From an uncultured Neisseria sp. (GTDB lineage Bacteria; Pseudomonadota; Gammaproteobacteria; Burkholderiales; Neisseriaceae), in contig CAKMQH010000095.1 of the NCBI GenBank assembly GCA_927911515.1, positions 1 through 6,018 on the forward strand: 6,018 nt of DNA. The letters are read 5' to 3'. The position numbers and the translations under genes were made by a program. This document shows positions 1 to 5,537 of this stretch, in pieces. The notes below the pieces were generated by a model. The model made no database searches. It was given only the letters and a program-made list of their open reading frames with translations, and was not told where the DNA came from. Each line of letters opens with the position of its first letter. The first letter of the stretch is position 1.

Positions 1-549
1 AAAAAACCGGCGACCGTTGAAGAATTGAGCGAACTGGTTGAGACCGAACGCAAAGCCATCATCGCCAAATTGGGTGAGAACATGTCTGTCCGCCGCTTCC
101 AAGTCATCGACACCGCTAACCAACTGGTAGCCTATATCCACGGTGCATTGGCTACCGAAGGCGTATTGGTTGAGTTCAAAGGCTCTGAAGACGTAGCGCG
201 TAAAATCGGTATGCACATCGTTGCCGCCAAACCGCAATGCGTAACCGAAGCCGAAGTAGATGCCGAAACCATCGAGAAAGAACGCCACATCTACACCGAA
301 CAAGCTATCGCTTCCGGCAAACCTGCCGACATCGCCGCTAAAATGGTTGAAGGCCGTATCCGCAAATTCTTGGCTGAAATCACTCTGAACGGTCAAGCAT
401 TCGTAATGAACCCTGACCAAACCGTTGCCCAATTCGCTAAAGAAAACGGCACCGAAGTTGTCAGCTTCGTACGTTATAAAGTAGGCGACGGTATCGAAAA
501 AGCCGTTGTTGACTACGCAGCCGAAGTTGCCGCTGCTGCTAAAGTGTAA
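1..549 (+). CDS. tsf: Elongation factor Ts (EF-Ts), 3' part of gene
   Basis: EF-Ts is the cytoplasmic nucleotide-exchange factor that releases GDP from EF-Tu so that it can reload with GTP during translation. The reading frame is open from base 1, so the gene is cut by the window edge; the first visible codons read KKPATVEEL. The 182 visible residues correspond to the C-terminal two thirds of a protein usually about 280 residues long. The N-terminal domain with the TDF motif that contacts EF-Tu lies upstream. Recognisable family segments are ENMSVRRFQ, VEFKGSEDVARKIGMHIVA, ASGKPADIAAKMVEGRIRKF and the C-terminal NPDQTVAQFAKE. The in-frame TTG at base 25 lies inside the conserved part and is not the start. 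The gene ends in an Ala/Lys-rich tail (AAAAKV) and a TAA, 16 bases before a terminator. rpsB is expected just upstream by the usual bacterial gene order, but is not visible. Confidence 0.97.
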   Translation, partial: KKPATVEELSELVETERKAIIAKLGENMSVRRFQVIDTANQLVAYIHGALATEGVLVEFKGSEDVARKIGMHIVAAKPQCVTEAEVDAETIEKERHIYTEQAIASGKPADIAAKMVEGRIRKFLAEITLNGQAFVMNPDQTVAQFAKENGTEVVSFVRYKVGDGIEKAVVDYAAEVAAAAKV

Positions 550-565
550 AGCAATTATGAAAAAG

Positions 566-605
566 AAAGCACCTGGATTCCCAACGAATCAGGGTGCTTT
601 TTTTT
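566..605 (+). terminator. Intrinsic terminator after tsf
   Basis: Arms 566-579 and 587-600 pair: AAAGCACC with GGTGCTTT (8 bp), then a T·G wobble, one mismatch and GATT with AATC. The loop is 7 bases. A run of eight T residues (598-605) follows directly. It lies 16 bases past the tsf stop codon and should end the rpsB-tsf transcript. Any read-through would extend into pyrH. Confidence 0.9.
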
Positions 606-728
606 GAGAGCTACACTGTTTAGAATACTGTCGAACAGAAAATATTTCATCATAATCAATACATAATAATTTATCCAAACCCATATACCCACGGAAAACG
701 CGTTACCCTGTCAGCCAAACATCCGGAA

Positions 729-740
729 AGGTCGTCTGAA
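729..740 (+). repeat. DNA uptake sequence (AGGTCGTCTGAA), single copy
   Basis: Perfect 12-mer AGGTCGTCTGAA, the mucosa-type dialect of the neisserial DNA uptake sequence. In this family such 12-mers are recognised on incoming DNA by the type IV pilus-linked receptor ComP during transformation. This copy is not in an inverted pair, unlike those at 1622-1661. It lies in the leader upstream of pyrH. Confidence 0.85.
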
Positions 741-770
741 AAATCAAACGCCCTTTCCCCGCATTGAAGC

Positions 771-833
771 AGCGCCACAGGGTGAACTGAACATTTGGAA
801 TGAATGGTCAGTTCGCTCTGAATAATCGGCGCT
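771..833 (+). promoter_or_regulatory. Long hairpin in the pyrH 5' leader
   Basis: The inner stem 778-795 pairs with 803-820: 17 pairs, two of them G·U wobbles, interrupted by one A/G mismatch (791/807), with a 7-base loop at 796-802. An outer stem AGCGCC (771-776) pairs perfectly with GGCGCT (828-833). A7-base bulge on one side and a single A on the other separate the stems. The two G·U pairs hold only in RNA read on the plus strand, the same strand as pyrH. No T-run follows, so it is not a terminator. It ends 17 bases before the pyrH ribosome binding site. A role in pyrH translation or mRNA stability is inference. Confidence 0.55.
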
Positions 834-860
834 AACCAACCAAAGAAAGCAAGGTATCCC

Positions 861-1580
861 ATGACACAGCAAATCAAATACAAACGCGTATTACTGAAAC
901 TCTCCGGCGAATCCCTGATGGGTTCCGATCCTTTCGGCATCAACCACGACACCATCGTCCAAACCGTCGGTGAAATCGCCGAAGTTGTCAAAATGGGCGT
1001 ACAAGTCGGCATCGTCGTCGGCGGCGGCAACATCTTCCGCGGCGTATCCGCCCAAGCAGGCAGCATGGATCGCGCCACAGCCGACTACATGGGCATGATG
1101 GCGACCGTCATGAATGCGCTTGCCCTCAAAGATGCTTTCGAAACCCTCGGTATTAAAGCGCGCGTACAATCCGCGCTTTCCATGCAACAAATCGCTGAAA
1201 CTTACGCCCGCCCCAAAGCCATCCAATACCTTGAAGAAGGCAAAGTCGTCATCTTCGCCGCCGGTACGGGCAACCCGTTCTTCACCACCGATACCGCCGC
1301 CGCCCTGCGCGGAGCCGAAATGAATTGCGACGTCATGCTCAAAGCCACCAATGTGGACGGCGTTTATACCGCAGACCCGAAAAAAGACCCGTCCGCGACG
1401 CGCTACGAAACCATCACCTTTGACGAAGCCTTGAACAAAAACCTCAAAGTTATGGACGCGACAGCCTTCGCCCTCTGCCGCGAACGCAAACTCAACATCG
1501 TCGTTTTCGGCATCGCCAAACAAGGCTCGCTCAAACGCGTTATTACCGGCGAAGACGAAGGCACGCTGGTTCACTGCTGA
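861..1580 (+). CDS. pyrH: Uridylate kinase (UMP kinase)
   Basis: PyrH phosphorylates UMP to UDP with ATP, the committed step towards UTP and CTP. It belongs to the amino acid kinase fold family and is normally a cytoplasmic hexamer, activated by GTP and inhibited by UTP. The 239-residue protein matches the family's usual length. Visible motifs are the phosphate-binding LKLSGE (12-17), GGGNIFRG (54-61), the UMP-side segment RATADYMGM (71-79), the glycine-rich GTGNPFFTTD (135-144) and the nucleotide-binding KATNVDGVY (161-169) followed by ADP (171-173). The ATG at 861 is preceded by AAGG with 6-base spacing, and the protein starts as expected (MTQQIKYKRVLLKLSGE). It follows tsf, as in most proteobacteria, but behind a terminator and a long structured leader, so it probably has its own promoter. 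frr, the common next gene, is absent. A DUS hairpin lies 38 bases past the stop. Confidence 0.97.
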   Translation: MTQQIKYKRVLLKLSGESLMGSDPFGINHDTIVQTVGEIAEVVKMGVQVGIVVGGGNIFRGVSAQAGSMDRATADYMGMMATVMNALALKDAFETLGIKARVQSALSMQQIAETYARPKAIQYLEEGKVVIFAAGTGNPFFTTDTAAALRGAEMNCDVMLKATNVDGVYTADPKKDPSATRYETITFDEALNKNLKVMDATAFALCRERKLNIVVFGIAKQGSLKRVITGEDEGTLVHC

Positions 1581-1618
1581 TTCACATCGGGCAATATATT
1601 GAAGTGATTTGATCAAGT

Positions 1619-1664
1619 AAAAGGTCGTCTGAAAACCTGAAACTGGGTTTTCAGACGACCTTTT
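1619..1664 (+). terminator. Terminator after pyrH made of two inverted DUS
   Basis: Arms 1619-1637 and 1646-1664 form a perfect 19-bp stem with an 8-base loop. The left arm holds AGGTCGTCTGAA (1622-1633) and the right arm its reverse complement (1650-1661). The flanking A and T runs give a U-tail on either strand, so it could act in both directions. Paired inverted DUS used as transcription terminators are well known in Neisseria. It lies 38 bases past the pyrH stop codon. Confidence 0.9.
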
Positions 1665-1722
1665 GGATGGTTGGGCAACATAAGAATCAGGCAATGAAGC
1701 AAAGTTTTTGCATCTACTCTAC

Positions 1723-1775
1723 ATTTGCCCGTCTGGAGACTGATTTGCCTAGATTTGCATATTCTGTCGTACAAT
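1723..1775 (+). promoter_or_regulatory. Candidate murJ promoter with ATTTGC repeats
   Basis: A good -10 box, TACAAT (1770-1775), lies 45 bases before the murJ ATG. The nearest -35-like match is TTGCCT (1745-1750), with a long 19-base spacer, so the -35 is weak. The same stretch carries three copies of ATTTGC at 1723, 1743 and 1753, spaced 20 and 10 bases apart, that is whole helical turns. This could be an activator site, but that is speculative. Confidence 0.35.
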
Positions 1776-1783
1776 ACGCGTCT

Positions 1784-1793
1784 TTCAGACGAC
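1784..1793 (-). repeat. DUS 10-base core (minus strand)
   Basis: On the minus strand this reads GTCGTCTGAA, the 10-base core of the mucosa-type DUS, but the two bases before it are AC rather than AG. It sits in the presumed 5' leader of murJ, 27 bases before the start codon. It is either a decayed or a weak uptake site. Confidence 0.6.
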
Positions 1794-1820
1794 GTCTGGA
1801 CTTTTGAAGGAATAAAACGG

Positions 1821-3359
1821 ATGAACTTGTTAGGGGCTTTGGCAAGGGTCGGTAGCTTAACAATGGTGTCGCGCATACTTGGTTTTTTGCGTGATGCGGT
1901 AATTGCCCGCACGTTTGGTGCGAGCATGGCGACCGACGCTTTTTTTGTGGCATTTAAACTGCCCAACCTGCTGCGCCGTATCTTTGCGGAAGGGGCGTTT
2001 GCCCAGGCTTTTGTGCCGATTTTGGCGGAATATAAGGAAACGCGTTCGAAAGAAGCGACGGAGGCGTTTATTCGCCATGTGGCAGGGATGTTGTCATTTG
2101 TCTTGGTCATCGTTACCGCGCTGGGCATTCTAGCCGCGCCTTGGGTGATTCAGGCTTCCGCGCCCGGCTTTAAAGAGCCGGAAAAGATTTTGCTTTCCAT
2201 CGATTTGCTGAAGATAACGTTCCCGTATATCTTGTTTATTTCTCTGTCTTCCTTTGTCGGCTCAATCCTTAATTCCTATCATAAATTCAGTATTCCTGCA
2301 TTTACGCCGACGTTTTTGAATATTTCTTTTATCGTTTTCTCAATATATTTCATCCCCTATTTTGATCCGCCTGTGACCGCGTTGGCGTGGGCGGTCTTTG
2401 TCGGCGGAATTTTGCAGCTCGGCTTCCAGCTGCCTTGGTTGGCAAAACTAGGTTTTTTGAAGTTGCCTAAGCTTAATTTCAAAGATGCAGCGGTCAACCG
2501 CGTGATGAAACAGATGGCACCTGCGATTTTGAGTGTGAGCGTGGTACAGATTTCTTTGGTGATCAACACGATTTTTGCGTCCTATCTGCAATCGGGCAGC
2601 ATTACGTGGATGTATTACGCCGACCGTCTGATGGAGCTGCCCAGCGGTGTTTTGGGTGCGGCGCTCGGTACGATTTTGCTGCCGACTTTGTCCAAACACG
2701 CCGTCAATCAGAATACCGAGCAGTTTTCCGGACTGCTCGATTGGGGGTTGCGTCTGTGTATGCTGCTGGCGCTGCCGGCGACAGTCGGGGTTGCGGTATT
2801 GTCGTTCCCGTTGTTGGCGACGCTGTTTATGTCCAGTAAGTTTTCACTGTTTGACGCGCAGATGACGCAGCAAGCGCTGATTGCCAATTCTGTCGGTATA
2901 CTCGGATCTATCATGGTCAAAGTGTTGGCACCCGGTTTCTATGCACGGCAAAACATCAAAACGCCGGTCAAAATCGCCATCTTCACGCTCATCTGCACGC
3001 AGTTGATGAACCTTGCCTTTATCGGTCCTTTGAAGCACGCCGGGCTTTCGCTCGCCGTCAGTTTGGGCGCGTGTATGAATGCGGGATTGTTGTATTACCT
3101 GTTGCGCAAACACGGCATTTACCAACCTAGCAAAGGATGGGGAATTTTCCTGATTAAAATAGTGCTGTCGCTTGTTGTAATGGGCGGGGGATTATGGGCT
3201 GCACATACTTACCTGCCTTTTGATTGGGTACACGTTGGTGCTTTGCGTAAAGTGGGGCAGTTGTGCATTCTGGTGGCGATAGGTGCCGGTTTGTATTTCG
3301 TTTCATTGGCTGCACTGGGTTTCCGACCAAGGGATTTCAAACGGGTGGAAACTCGCTAG
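1821..3359 (+). CDS. murJ: Lipid II flippase MurJ (MviN)
   Basis: MurJ moves lipid II, the lipid-linked peptidoglycan precursor, from the inner to the outer leaflet of the cytoplasmic membrane. It is a MOP-superfamily exporter with 14 transmembrane helices. The ATG at 1821 is chosen because AAGGA (1807-1811) precedes it by 9 bases and the protein then begins MNLLGALARVGSLTM, matching the family. The frame is open upstream to a TTG at 1725, but that extension has no family character and overlaps the likely promoter. The 512-residue length is typical. Residues important in E. coli MurJ are present at matching positions: R18, R24, D39 and R52 in the first two helices, and R269 in the YADRLMELP segment (R270 in E. 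coli). The signature TDAFFVAFKLPNLLRRIFAEGAF covers positions 38-60. The rest is hydrophobic with short loops, as expected. A Correia element begins 8 bases past the stop, so the murJ mRNA probably ends with it. Confidence 0.96.
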   Translation: MNLLGALARVGSLTMVSRILGFLRDAVIARTFGASMATDAFFVAFKLPNLLRRIFAEGAFAQAFVPILAEYKETRSKEATEAFIRHVAGMLSFVLVIVTALGILAAPWVIQASAPGFKEPEKILLSIDLLKITFPYILFISLSSFVGSILNSYHKFSIPAFTPTFLNISFIVFSIYFIPYFDPPVTALAWAVFVGGILQLGFQLPWLAKLGFLKLPKLNFKDAAVNRVMKQMAPAILSVSVVQISLVINTIFASYLQSGSITWMYYADRLMELPSGVLGAALGTILLPTLSKHAVNQNTEQFSGLLDWGLRLCMLLALPATVGVAVLSFPLLATLFMSSKFSLFDAQMTQQALIANSVGILGSIMVKVLAPGFYARQNIKTPVKIAIFTLICTQLMNLAFIGPLKHAGLSLAVSLGACMNAGLLYYLLRKHGIYQPSKGWGIFLIKIVLSLVVMGGGLWAAHTYLPFDWVHVGALRKVGQLCILVAIGAGLYFVSLAALGFRPRDFKRVETR

Positions 3360-3366
3360 AGGCTGT

Positions 3367-3473
3367 TATAGTGGATTAACTTTAAATCAGGACAAGGCGA
3401 CGAAGCCGCAGACAGTACAGATAGTACGGCAAGGCGAGGCAACACCGTACTGGTTTAAAGTTAATCCACTATA
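3367..3473. repeat. Correia repeat enclosed element (short form, 107 bp)
   Basis: This is a neisserial miniature inverted-repeat element. The left end 3367-3392 begins TATAGTGGATTAAC. The right end 3448-3473 is its inverted copy, matching at 24 of 26 positions. The element starts and ends in TA, consistent with insertion at a duplicated TA dinucleotide. At 107 bp it is the short form, lacking the roughly 50-bp internal segment with an IHF site found in longer copies. Inner complementary stretches AGTACGG (3423-3429) and CCGTACT (3445-3451) allow alternative folding. Such elements are mobilised by an unknown transposase, can supply promoters from their ends, and can be cut by RNase III when transcribed. 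Here it sits 8 bases after murJ and before the murJ/RNB terminator, so it should be part of the murJ transcript. Confidence 0.95.
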
Positions 3474-3479
3474 AGACGT

Positions 3480-3529
3480 AAAAGAGGTCTCTGAAAACCC
3501 ATATTTCAGGTTTTCAGACGACCTCTTTT
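3480..3529. terminator. Bidirectional DUS terminator between murJ and the RNB gene
   Basis: The arms AAAAGAGGTC (3480-3489) and GACCTCTTTT (3520-3529) pair, and TCTGAAAACC (3490-3499) pairs with GGTTTTCAGA (3509-3518). Base C3519 is left bulged. The right arm holds a perfect DUS on the minus strand (3513-3524). The left copy (3485-3495) reads AGGTCTCTGAA and lacks one G. A-runs and T-runs at the two ends suit termination on both strands, for murJ from the left and the exonuclease gene from the right, whose stop codon is 13 bases away. Confidence 0.85.
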
Positions 3530-3542
3530 CATAACGGCAAAC

Positions 3543-5360
3543 TTACGCAACCGCAGGAGCGACAGCTTTTACATAGTTCAGCGCGATAAACTGCTTTTCG
3601 GGGTCAAGCTCGGTGATTTTGAGCAGGACTTGCGTTTTGGGCAGCGCGTCGAACGGGATGCCGGTGGCGCGAGTTACCAGCGGCAGGCCTTCGATGCGGA
3701 CGAGGTCTTCTTTGAGGATGGTTGCGGTCAGCTCGCTTGTGCCTTGCTGTTGCAGGTACACGAGGCTCCAGTAGGCTTCCATCTGCCGTTGGAAATCAGC
3801 GTAGGCAGCGTAGGCGGTGTCGAAATCGCGCAGGGCGGCGAAGAGTTCGGCATCGCTTTGTTGGAAGAGCGGTTCGGCGGAGTCGTCTATCAGGCTGAGA
3901 AGTTGTTTTTGGTTGATGTAGTCGGCGGCGCGGCGCAGCGGCGAGGTGAACCAGCCGTAATGCTGCACGCCCATGCCGATGTGCGGCTCGGATTTGGTGC
4001 TCATGCGCACTTTTCCGGCGGGTTGGACGCGGAAGAGGCCGGGCAGGTCGTTGTCATGGAGCATCTGCGCCCAAGTACTGTTGGCAAGAATCATCATCTC
4101 GCTGACCAGCATATCGATGGGCGAACCGCGTTCGCGGCGGACGACGGAGACTTTGCCTGCTTCATCCAATTCGATGCTGTAATCGTATTGCGGCGCGCGG
4201 TCGGGTTCGTATTTGCCGCGCGCTTTTTGCAGGGCGACGGCGAATTGGTGGAACCAAATCAGGTCTTGATGATGGGCGAACATCATTTCGCCGGCTTCGT
4301 CCAAGCCGGTTTCGGCGTTGAAATGCGGCTCGATGGTTTGGATGCGCAGGTTTTCGGCGATATTGACGGCTTCGATTTTGCAGGTCGGCTCGCCGACGTT
4401 GAATTCGCTGTCCACATCGAAATAAATGCTGACGGCAGGACGGTACGCGCCCGCATCAAGGCTGAACGCGGCAATCCAGTTTTCGGGCAGCATGGTGATT
4501 TTGCCGCCGGGAAAATAGACCGTGCTCAAGCGTTCCATGATGTTTTTTCCCATTTTGTCGCCTGGTTTAATGGCAAGCGACGGCGCGGCGATATGGATGC
4601 CGACGCGCTTCATGCCGTTGCCCAAATCGGTCAGGCTTAAGGCGTCATCGACTTCGGTGGTCGATTCGTCGTCAATGGAAAAGGCGGTAACGTCGGCCTT
4701 GGGCAGGTTGGGCATTTCGGGAAGGGGGAGGTCGGGGAAATCTGTTCCTTTGGGGAAGTATTTAATTTCAAAACCGTCTTGCAGGTATTGGGGAATGGAC
4801 GTAATACCGCCCGTTTTTTTCGCCAATTCGTAGGCGGAGGTTTTCAGTGCGTCGGCGGCTTTGGTAAAGGCTTTGTAGGTCAGCGACTGTTTGTCGGGCG
4901 CGTGCAGGATGGTTTTCAAATCCGCCGCGATTTCAGACGGCATCTCGCCGCTTTTCAAGGCTTCCGCCCAAGCATCGATTTGCGCGTCTTGCTGTTTTTT
5001 GCGTTCGATGGCGGCAAGCGCTTGTTTTAAGGTTTCTTCAGGCGCGGCTTTGAACACGCCTTTAGCTTTTTTGTAGAAATACATCGGCGCGGCGTATAGC
5101 GCAATCAAGGTCGCCGCCAGCTCGGTTTTGGTCGGCGCATGGCCGTAATATTCTTCGGCAATCGCCTCGGCGGAAAATTCCTCTTCGCCGCATACTTCCC
5201 ACAATAAATCGGTGTCGATGTCCGCCGCCTGCGCCTGCGCGTTTTCCAAAAACACCGCCATATCGCCGTCAAACTCGGTAAAGACGTTGTTCGCCTTCAC
5301 TTTGGTGCGTTTGCCGTGTTGGGTATCGACTTGGTAGGTGGCGTCGTTTTTTTTGGACAA
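3543..5360 (-). CDS. RNase II-like (RNB domain) 3'-5' exoribonuclease, frameshifted near its 5' end
   Basis: The RNB family degrades single-stranded RNA processively from the 3' end in the cytoplasm. The open frame gives 605 residues from a TTG at 5360. Residues 221-245 carry the catalytic metal-binding motif SIDDESTTEVDDALS (D230, E236, D238, D239); the second of the usual four Asp is Glu. Further family blocks are MLVSEMMILAN (417-427) and GWFTSPLRRAADYINQKQL (469-487), with arginines that contact RNA. Residues 551-597 look like an S1-type barrel, and residues 60-200 resemble a helical/helix-turn-helix region rather than two cold-shock domains. The TTG has no ribosome binding site. Upstream in another frame, an ATG at 5406 begins MNIFYEESGQFKVAAIVQK, which I recognise as the normal N-terminus of this neisserial protein. 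Removing one A from the eight-A run at 5347-5354 joins the two into a 620-residue protein. The gene is therefore frameshifted as sequenced. The symbol is left open (an rnb or rnr relative). Confidence 0.88.
   Translation of the reverse strand: MSKKNDATYQVDTQHGKRTKVKANNVFTEFDGDMAVFLENAQAQAADIDTDLLWEVCGEEEFSAEAIAEEYYGHAPTKTELAATLIALYAAPMYFYKKAKGVFKAAPEETLKQALAAIERKKQQDAQIDAWAEALKSGEMPSEIAADLKTILHAPDKQSLTYKAFTKAADALKTSAYELAKKTGGITSIPQYLQDGFEIKYFPKGTDFPDLPLPEMPNLPKADVTAFSIDDESTTEVDDALSLTDLGNGMKRVGIHIAAPSLAIKPGDKMGKNIMERLSTVYFPGGKITMLPENWIAAFSLDAGAYRPAVSIYFDVDSEFNVGEPTCKIEAVNIAENLRIQTIEPHFNAETGLDEAGEMMFAHHQDLIWFHQFAVALQKARGKYEPDRAPQYDYSIELDEAGKVSVVRRERGSPIDMLVSEMMILANSTWAQMLHDNDLPGLFRVQPAGKVRMSTKSEPHIGMGVQHYGWFTSPLRRAADYINQKQLLSLIDDSAEPLFQQSDAELFAALRDFDTAYAAYADFQRQMEAYWSLVYLQQQGTSELTATILKEDLVRIEGLPLVTRATGIPFDALPKTQVLLKITELDPEKQFIALNYVKAVAPAVA
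4932..4943 (-). repeat. AT-dialect DUS (ATGCCGTCTGAA) within the RNB gene
   Basis: On the minus strand, the coding strand of the exonuclease gene, this is a perfect ATGCCGTCTGAA, encoding residues MPSE (140-143). This is the meningococcal/gonococcal uptake dialect. It differs at two positions from the AGGTCGTCTGAA form found elsewhere in the window. Confidence 0.75.
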
Positions 5361-5406
5361 TGGCGGCGACTTTGAACTGGCCGGACTCTTCGTAAAAGAT
5401 ATTCAT
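5269..5406 (-). other. Displaced 5' end of the RNB exonuclease gene
   Basis: The ATG at 5406 opens a 45-codon frame that ends at a TGA (5269-5271). Its first 19 residues (MNIFYEESGQFKVAAIVQK) are the expected N-terminus of the exonuclease. After the run of eight A residues (5347-5354 on the plus strand as T's), translation enters the wrong frame, giving KRRHLPSR and so on. With seven A's it would continue as QKNDATYQV into the long frame. I see no strong ribosome binding site before this ATG, but a candidate promoter lies about 40 bases upstream. Confidence 0.75.
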
Positions 5407-5442
5407 GTATTGGTGCTGTCAGGTTGAAGTGGGAAACGGGCG

Positions 5443-5451
5443 ATTTTAGCA
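5443..5451 (-). promoter_or_regulatory. Candidate extended -10 promoter for the RNB gene
   Basis: On the minus strand this reads TGCTAAAAT, an extended -10 box (TGn before TAAAAT, 5 of 6 matches to consensus). It would start transcription about 30 bases before the ATG at 5406. No good -35 box is seen at normal spacing, which extended -10 promoters can tolerate. The placement supports 5406 rather than 5360 as the natural start. Confidence 0.4.
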
Positions 5452-5477
5452 GATTCTTGTTGATAAAGACGGACAAA

Positions 5478-5489
5478 AGGTCGTCTGAA
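5478..5489 (+). repeat. DNA uptake sequence, single copy in the divergent spacer
   Basis: Perfect AGGTCGTCTGAA with no inverted partner nearby. It lies between the exonuclease promoter region and the terminator-like hairpin. It is the fifth perfect mucosa-type DUS in the window, after 729-740, 1622-1633, 1650-1661 and 3513-3524. Confidence 0.85.
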
Positions 5490-5537
5490 AAGCGAATCTG
5501 GTCTATTTGAAGGTATTGTTGTATTGAGGAAGGCGAT

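Larger units (their letters stand above)
606..860 (+). other. Intergenic region / leader before pyrH
   Basis: This 255-base stretch has no convincing coding frame. The first part (about 606-680) is AT-rich and is where a pyrH promoter would be expected. The best pair I can find is weak: TTGAGA at 604-609 with TACTGT at 626-631, so no promoter is called. The second part is GC-richer and structured: a DUS at 729-740 inside a small hairpin (GGAAAGG 725-731 with CCTTTCC 752-758), then a long hairpin at 771-833. A plausible ribosome binding site, AAGG at 851-854, lies 6 bases before the pyrH ATG. Confidence 0.6.

Noticed and set aside
616..638. Imperfect inverted repeat CTGTT...AACAG after the tsf terminator, possible operator
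   Set aside because: Only 5-6 pairs around a 12-base gap; too short to separate from chance.
671..1078. 135-codon minus-strand frame over the pyrH leader
   Set aside because: It overlaps the structured leader and the pyrH start in antisense, and its composition looks random.
891..1694. 267-codon open frame on the minus strand across pyrH
   Set aside because: It lies antisense to a certain gene, has no recognisable family character, and arises from the codon pattern of pyrH.
1727..1737. GCCCGTCTGGA, resembling a DUS
   Set aside because: Differs from the core at key positions and lacks the GTCTGAA end.
1725..1820. Upstream TTG extension of murJ by 32 codons
   Set aside because: No ribosome binding site, no family resemblance, and it overlaps the likely promoter and a DUS core; the ATG at 1821 has a good Shine-Dalgarno and the standard N-terminus.
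3283..3474. 63-codon frame running from murJ into the Correia element
   Set aside because: Its second half translates the repeat element itself; no start signal and no conserved content.
3630..4640. 336-codon open frame on the plus strand across the RNB gene
   Set aside because: Antisense shadow of the exonuclease; its Gly/Phe/Val-rich composition mirrors the other strand's codons and it has no domain I recognise.
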